Assembly (NCBI GenBank): GCA_039000515.1
Contig: JBCFYV010000012.1
Location: 43,092,355 to 43,156,354 of the forward strand
Source: Timema cristinae
Taxonomy: Eukaryota; Arthropoda; Insecta; Phasmatodea; Timematidae
Direction: 5' to 3'
Length of the DNA: 64,000 nucleotides
This document shows, piece by piece, positions 58,394 to 64,000 of this stretch. Under the pieces are notes generated by a model. That model did no database searches. It was not told where the DNA came from and was given only the letters and a program-made list of their open reading frames with translations. The position numbers were made by a program, and so were the translations under genes. The stretch's first letter is position 1. Every line of letters begins with the position of its first letter.

Positions 58394-59008
58394 TTGGAAA
58401 AGGTGGTTTTCGTCGTACCACTGAGCAGTTTCTGGGATAATTTATTTATTTTCTTATTTAAAAAGTCTACCCACCTACCTTGGTTAACACGACAGATAAT
58501 ATACTATCAGCATGATGGAACTCCGCCACATCATGCTCGTGCAGTGACTCTATACCTAAACCAAACTTTCCCTGGACGTTATATTGGCAATTCTGGTCCA
58601 ATTTCTTGGCCACCACGCTCTCTTGATTTAAATACTATGGATTATTCTTTAGGGGGATGGTTGGAAACTAAAGTCTACCAAACAAAACCGAATACACGTG
58701 AAGAATTATTTGCTTAAATTTTGGATACTACTACTCGGATAAGAGAACGGCACGCTACACTCAGAGAAATGACACATAATCTTAGGACACGAGTTGTAAA
58801 GGGAATTGACGTTCATGGTGCAATTTTTGAGTTTTTTTTTTTTGCGAGGACATAACAAGTAGAACATGTAACATTCATGTTCAATTCAAACAACTATATC
58901 TCCGAAACTATTGAGAATAATAAAAATGTTCACGTACTCTTTTTTTCACAATGGTTAATACTGTCATCTCTGAAAATATTGATCTCTCCCCCTGATTCAT
59001 CCTGTATA
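58394..59008 (+). pseudogene. IS630/Tc1/mariner-type transposase remnant, 3' part
   Basis: The recognisable part runs from about 58490 to 58850: YYQHDGTPPHHARAV with the second catalytic aspartate, WPPRSLDLNTMDYSLGGW with the region of the third, then TKVYQTKPNTREELFA. After an in-frame TAA the frame continues with IRERHATLREMTHNLRTRVV and GIDVHGAIFE, the usual C-terminus. The 5' half, with the first aspartate and the DNA-binding domain, is missing. CCCTGATTCATCCTGTATA at about 58990-59008 looks like the right terminal repeat; no left end was found. Confidence 0.75.
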
Positions 59009-59669
59009 TCACAGAATGAGTAAAAAACAAGCTATAGGAGTCGCAAATCATTGTTTCCCAAATTTAAGGTTTATGTTTTATTATGTATTACTAAATTTTA
59101 AATTATAATATATTTTATTTTAACCCACTGCTCTTAGGTTAAAATGTTCTACGTTTACCATGAGTTCTTGGGTTAAAACCCGTGTGAGGCCAGCTGACAT
59201 TTACCCAGCGATAAAAGTCCGTAAAACAACTTCTTTTGGAGAGTTAGTATATCTGTTGGTCCCATGTTAATTGAAATATGTAATTGGTCTGTAGAGGGGA
59301 TTATGTAAAATAGTGTAATTTTAGTCACTCATAGAATATTAATTACACAGGCATACAGGAAACCAACAAATTTTTCACGAAATCCCGAGTACGCGTGCTT
59401 TATCACTAATGGAGAGGGCTGGTGGCCCCAACCAGAACTGAGAACGTACGCTTCTCCAGATAGAAGAGTTAGTACATCAAACCCACCACAGGGCTACAAA
59501 GATAATATATATATTTCAAGTTATATGAATAGCTGAAATAATTTAAAAAACAATAGATGAAATGGTTCGACACAATCGTACATAATTTCTCATGTAGTTT
59601 ATTAAGGATGGGGAAAAAAAAATTATTCAAAAATAACGTTATTTGTAAACTAAACTAACTTTAACTTAA
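59009..59669. other. AT-rich DNA without a gene
   Basis: No feature supported. Confidence 0.4.
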
Positions 59670-59955
59670 AGGTGACCTGGTGGTCTAGGGGTAAGGTGTC
59701 AGACTTCTATTCTGGCGGCCGGGGTTCAATCCTCGGTCCCGGCACAGATTTATCTGATTACCAAACCCTTCCTTCACCTCTGACAAGACATCTTGTGAAT
59801 GTGGGGAATGCCAGGTCTCCACCGTGGTTCGGATTCCACGTTAAACTGTAGGTCCTTCATTTCATCTCACAATCACCCTACCCATTACACATTAGCGTAA
59901 GAGCATATAACCCGAACGGGTAGTAAGACGCGGTGCTAATAATAATAATAATAAA
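59670..59955 (+). repeat. SINE family B, best full-length plus copy
   Basis: The tRNA-like head has TGGTGGTCTAGGGGTAAGGT (A-box region) and GGGGTTCAATCCTCGGTCCC (B-box region). The body has GTGGTTCGGATTCCACGTTA. The shared tail CCCGAACGGGTAGTAAGACG is followed by an AAT run. The head looks like a tRNA with an extended anticodon arm, different from family A. It can serve as the reference for family B. Confidence 0.9.
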
Positions 59956-60134
59956 CTTTAAATTAATTATATTAGTAAAAATATTTTTTTATTTATCATG
60001 AAAAGATTAACATGTAAAACAATCCATATATATATGGATTAGTTAACATCTTGCCGTCGTATTAACATGCTGGATATATATATATACATTTTAAAATAAA
60101 ATCAATAGGGTCATTATCAGAAAACTTAGTTTAT

Positions 60135-60136
60135 TA

Positions 60137-60194
<58 letters not shown>

Positions 60195-60350
60195 TATTAT
60201 TATTAGCCCCAAGTATTACTACCCGTTCGGGCTATACGCACTTACGCACTTACGCTAATGTGTAATAATAGGATGATTGTGGGATGAAATGGAGGAGCTA
60301 TTAAACGTGGGATCTGAACAACGGTGGAGGCCCGACATTCCTCACATTCA
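60135..60350 (-). repeat. SINE family B, truncated minus copy with long TTA run
   Basis: About 20 TTA units (60135-60205), tail complement, an 8-bp local duplication of ACTTACGC, then part of the body ending near CCTCACATTC. The head is missing. Confidence 0.8.
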
Positions 60351-62276
60351 GAAAACTTAGAAATAAAAAAAACACTCGTTGATAAAATAGTCTTAAATTG
60401 AGGACTATGGTAAAAATAAATAATAATTTCCTGAGATAATGCCATTTAATATCTAAATATAAAATTAGAACAAAATCCATTCAAACTTTTTAGATCTGTA
60501 GCCAGGGACAAGCAAATAGATGCACAATTTTGTCTTCTTTTGTGATTCCAAAACAAAGAGTTGTTTAGTTCACAGGCTTATTCTTTATGGCAAGATTTTT
60601 AAAATCTGAGAAAACACAATAAATAAAACCAAAATAAGTAAGAAATTTTAAAGAAAATCATTTGATAAGACATGTGGTCCTACCTAATAAGGCCAATTCT
60701 TGGCCTCCCCTCGCTAAATGCGTTTTATTTAAATTCTTTGCCTATAAATATCATAACTGAATTTCTGCTACACAACTTTATTTAGGTTTTGAAAATAGAT
60801 TAAATAAGCTTCAAAAATATATTACACATATTATATTATCATAAAATATACTTGGAGCTATAAATAAAATGTACTAACCACGAGATAGTATCACCAAAAT
60901 CAGCTCCGGTTGCACATATTTCTCCCTCTCTTCACCGATACTCATTGAGGACCAAACAAACACTCAGCCAAGCATGCTAATCAGGGAGGTGTTGCCCTAC
61001 AGTGGAATTATTTGCCAGTTCTTCAGCAACTATTAGTTGGCTTTAAAGGTCTACATGAACATATTTGGCACATAAAGCTTATTTGTAACTAAAAGTACAT
61101 ACAACTTATAAATAATTTTATAGATAACACTTTTAAAAACCATACCATTGGAGAAATATTTTTTACAATTTAAATAAACATGCTTATAATAATTTTTTAT
61201 TATCAAATATATAAAATATTTCAAGTACATACAAGTTATTTCAATAAAACTTTTCTTGATTTAAATTTTAAAGCGTTAGTAGACATATTTTTAAAAACTA
61301 TTACATTAAGCTTGAGTAAAATATTAAATATGAAATAAAAATGAATTGTTTGTTAAGTAACAATGATTAAAAAAGTTAGAAAATACTAAATTATGGGAAT
61401 TAATCTCTAATTAAGTTCCTAAAATCATGTCGACAAAATACAAGAATAGGTTCTTTATTAGACAAAATAAAGTTTATATTAAAAGATTTTAGAAAATGGT
61501 AATAACAGTTTTGTTAAAAGTCATTAATTTACTTTGGGCTTTATGTAATTACATAATTAATAGATAAATGGATAAACGCAACATCTGTTATTACTGAAAA
61601 TTAAGATGTATTACACAATCTCTGGGAAAGTTACAGCTCATGGCAGTAAACGGCCGTCACCTATTGTATGCTGTCATCAAACTAAGCAATTAATATCAAA
61701 TAAAATAAAGTTAGTGATAGAAATACCAGATCTAAAATAAAATGTTTTTATGTAGAATAAACTATTAGAGTAAAATGCGCCGATTAACATTTAAAAGCGT
61801 TTTAAGACTCCCAAATACAAGATTTAAAGCTGATGTTAATTTTTTTTAAGGTTATGTAGAAGAATCCATCCATTACATTAAGATATTGTTTGATTGAGAA
61901 TCAATAAATATTTGATATGATATTAGTTTTAAATATTGTAAAAGTACTGCTTTATTTATAATAAATTATGTATGTCAAATTTTTTTATTTTAATTGGTTG
62001 CACATTTTAATATTGCCCTATTTATTGCAGCAATTTAGCCTGAATATTTTCACAAGTATGGTTTGCAATATAGCTCTAGGTTATAAGATTAGCATTATTT
62101 AAAACGCAAAATATAATATTCATGTTATTAAATATAAACGTAAGGTAAAAATCATAGTGGTAATAATAATACTTTAAAATGCGTTTATTTGTTGTTTGTA
62201 AAAAAAAAAAAGTTTCCAAAATTTTATAAAAGGATCAAAGACTAATACGATTATATTACTTCTAATAAATATCACC
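60351..62276. other. AT-rich DNA without a recognised gene
   Basis: No coding frame, RNA gene or named repeat. The minus strand here is the 3' flank of the chitin-binding array, so untranslated sequence of that gene could lie in it. Confidence 0.45.
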
Positions 62277-62582
62277 CTATATAATTTCAAATGCCTCCAG
62301 CATGTCCAGGCATGTCAAACCTAATCTAAAAGTTGGGGTTGAAGTGTAGACCATTGGGACAGTGATACAAGTTTGGCTTTCGATAATCACATCTGTAAAA
62401 AAAGAGTGCAGTCTGTTGGATAAGGAAGATGAAACGGTAGGATCGAAAGGATCTGGCAATGGACACTTTCCACTATCAAGACATTCTTCTTCTGGTAATC
62501 CAGCCATTAAACTTGTGGTGGTTTCATGTGCAGGAGTAGTTCTTAAACACGTAGTTACTTCTTAAGAACGTGTAAATAAAGC
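62277..62582 (-). pseudogene. Degenerate terminal unit of the chitin-binding array
   Basis: A diverged, frame-disrupted copy of the unit next to it: it still holds LPEEECLDSGKCPLPDPFDP, but the cysteines after that are scattered over two frames. It may be the decayed original C-terminal domain. Confidence 0.65.
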
Positions 62583-64000
62583 TTATCCACCTCCCTCACC
62601 TCCAGTAGAGTTGCATCCAGCATATTCAGGCCAGTCACACACTTGAAGTTTAGGGTTGAAGTGTAAACCATCGGGACAGCGATCAAGTTTTGGCTTTCCA
62701 TGATCACATCGGCAAAAGAGAGTGCAGTTTTCTAGGTGAAGAAGATGAACGGTATGATCTAAGGGATCTGGAAATGGACATTTTCCAATAGTAGGACAAT
62801 CTTCTTCAGGTAATTCAGCTGTTAAACTTGTTGTAGTTTCTTGTGAAGGATTAGTTCTTAAGCTCGTAGTTACTTCTTGAGAAAGTGTAGTTTCAGATTC
62901 TCCACCTCCTTCACCTCCAGTAGAGTTGCATCCAGCATATTCAGGCCAGTCACACACTTGAAGTTTAGGGTTGAAGTGTAAACCATCGGGACAGCGATCA
63001 AGTTTTGGCTTTCCATGATCACATCGGCAAAAAAGAGTGCAGTCTGTTAGATGAGGAAGATGAACGGTATGATCCAAAGGATCTGGAAATGGACATTTTC
63101 CAATAGTAGGACAATCTTCTCCAGGTAATTCAGTTGTTACACTTGTTGTAGTTTCTTGTGAAGGATTAGTTCTTAACCTCGTAGTTACATCTTGAGAAAG
63201 TGTAGTTTCAGTTCTCCACCTCCTTCACCCCAGTAGAGTTGCATCCAGCATATTCAGGCCAGTCACACACTTGAAGCTTAGGGTTGAAGTGTAAACCATC
63301 GGGACAGCGATCAAGTTTTGGCTTTCCATGATCACATCGGCAAAAGAGAGTGCAGTTTGTTAGGTGAGGAAGATGAACGGTATGATTTAAGGGATCTGTA
63401 AATGGACATTTTCCAATAGTAGGACAATCTTCTTCAGGTAATTCACTGTTAAACTTGTTGTAGTTTCTTGTGAAGGATTAGTTCTTAAGCTCGTAGTTAC
63501 TCTTGAGAAAGTGTAGTTTCAGATTCTCCACCTCCTTCACCTCCAGTAGAGTTGCATCCAGCATATTCAGGCCAGTCACACACTTGAAGTTTAGGGTTGA
63601 AGTGTAAACCATCGGGACAGCGATCAAGTTTTGGCTTTCCATGATCACATCGGCAAAAGAGAGTGCAGTTTGTTAGGTGAGAAGATGAACGGTATGATCT
63701 AAGGGATCTGGAAATGGACATTTTCCAATAGTAGGACAATCTTCTTCAGGTAATTCAGCTGTTAAACTTGTTGTAGTTTCTTGTGAAGGATTAGTTCTTA
63801 AGCTCGTAGTTACTTCTTGAGAAAGTGTAGTTTCAGATTCTCCACCTCTTCACCTCCAGTAGAGTTGCATCCAGCATATTCAGGCCAGTCACACACTTGA
63901 AGTTTAGGGTTGAAGTGTAAACCATCGGGACAGCGATCAAGTTTTGGCTTTCCATGATCACATCGGCAAAAGAGAGTGCAGTTTGTTAGGTGAGGAAGAT
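62583..64000 (-). CDS. Peritrophin-like protein with tandem CBM14 chitin-binding domains (partial, frame-disrupted)
   Basis: Minus strand, continuing beyond the window. Five near-identical units of about 312-315 bp (105 codons when intact) begin near 62612, 62926, 63239, 63551 and 63865. Each has one CBM14 domain: GKCPFPDP, NCTLFCRCDHGKPKLDRCPD, GLHFNPKLQVCDWPEYAGC, with the six cysteines and the CDWP motif of the family. A linker rich in Gly, Ser and Thr (STGGEGGGESETTLSQE) follows, probably O-glycosylated. Such proteins bind chitin in the gut lining or cuticle. The frame ends at a TAA after GGEGGG (62583). Single-base losses between units (about 63212, 63230, 63447, 63502, 63681) break the frame. 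They may be real decay or assembly errors in near-identical repeats. Confidence 0.85.

Overview
This is a eukaryotic, almost certainly arthropod (probably insect) genomic window. It is AT-rich, has almost no host genes, and is dense in tRNA-derived SINEs, minisatellites and decayed DNA transposons. At the right edge lies a tandem array of chitin-binding peritrophin-A (CBM14) domains, a typically arthropod gene type. I cannot name the species.

The main feature is one end-to-end Polinton/Maverick element (polintovirus-like) at 39461-56220, 16,760 bp. It has inverted terminal repeats of about 137-140 bp and a perfect 6-bp target-site duplication, GACAGT, at 39455-39460 and 56221-56226. All six Polinton hallmark genes are present: protein-primed family B DNA polymerase, packaging ATPase, RVE integrase with a chromodomain, adenain-type protease, major capsid protein and penton-like minor capsid protein. 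It also carries a complete-looking trimeric-type dUTPase, a DUF8207-like protein, two small basic virion-like proteins and several uncharacterised genes. One 198-aa cysteine-rich gene is transcribed divergently. Two decayed partial copies of that gene stand beside it.

The most interesting signal is how the element may express its genes. A TATA box (42868) and a TCATTT initiator (42899) precede a 70-nt leader without any ATG. The leader ends in A followed by a splice donor. The polymerase and dUTPase frames have no well-placed ATG of their own; each begins with TG directly after a strong 3' splice acceptor. Splicing the leader's last A to that TG would create the start codon in both cases. Further intergenic acceptors lie before the 168-aa gene, the ATPase gene, possibly the 116-aa gene and the last gene. 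This suggests one leader alternatively spliced to several genes. A second TATA + TCATTT promoter lies at 54377-54411 and would serve the last two genes.

The copy is probably not fully functional. The polymerase has one -1 frame break, the penton-like gene has two, and the last gene has an in-frame TAA followed by 60 more open codons. All three frame breaks are of the one-base-loss type. The CBM14 array at the right edge also shows single-base losses, so assembly error is a real alternative to decay.

Layout: 1-9289 AT-rich DNA with SINE copies; 9290-10190 a 46-bp minisatellite; 10440-34000 AT-rich DNA with SINEs of at least four kinds, a foldback MITE (17037-17263), a hAT remnant (24343-24915) and a TATATG microsatellite (29880-30240); 34790-38390 three further tandem arrays; 39461-56220 the Polinton; 56330-60350 SINEs and a mariner-like transposase remnant; 62277-64000 the CBM14 array on the minus strand.
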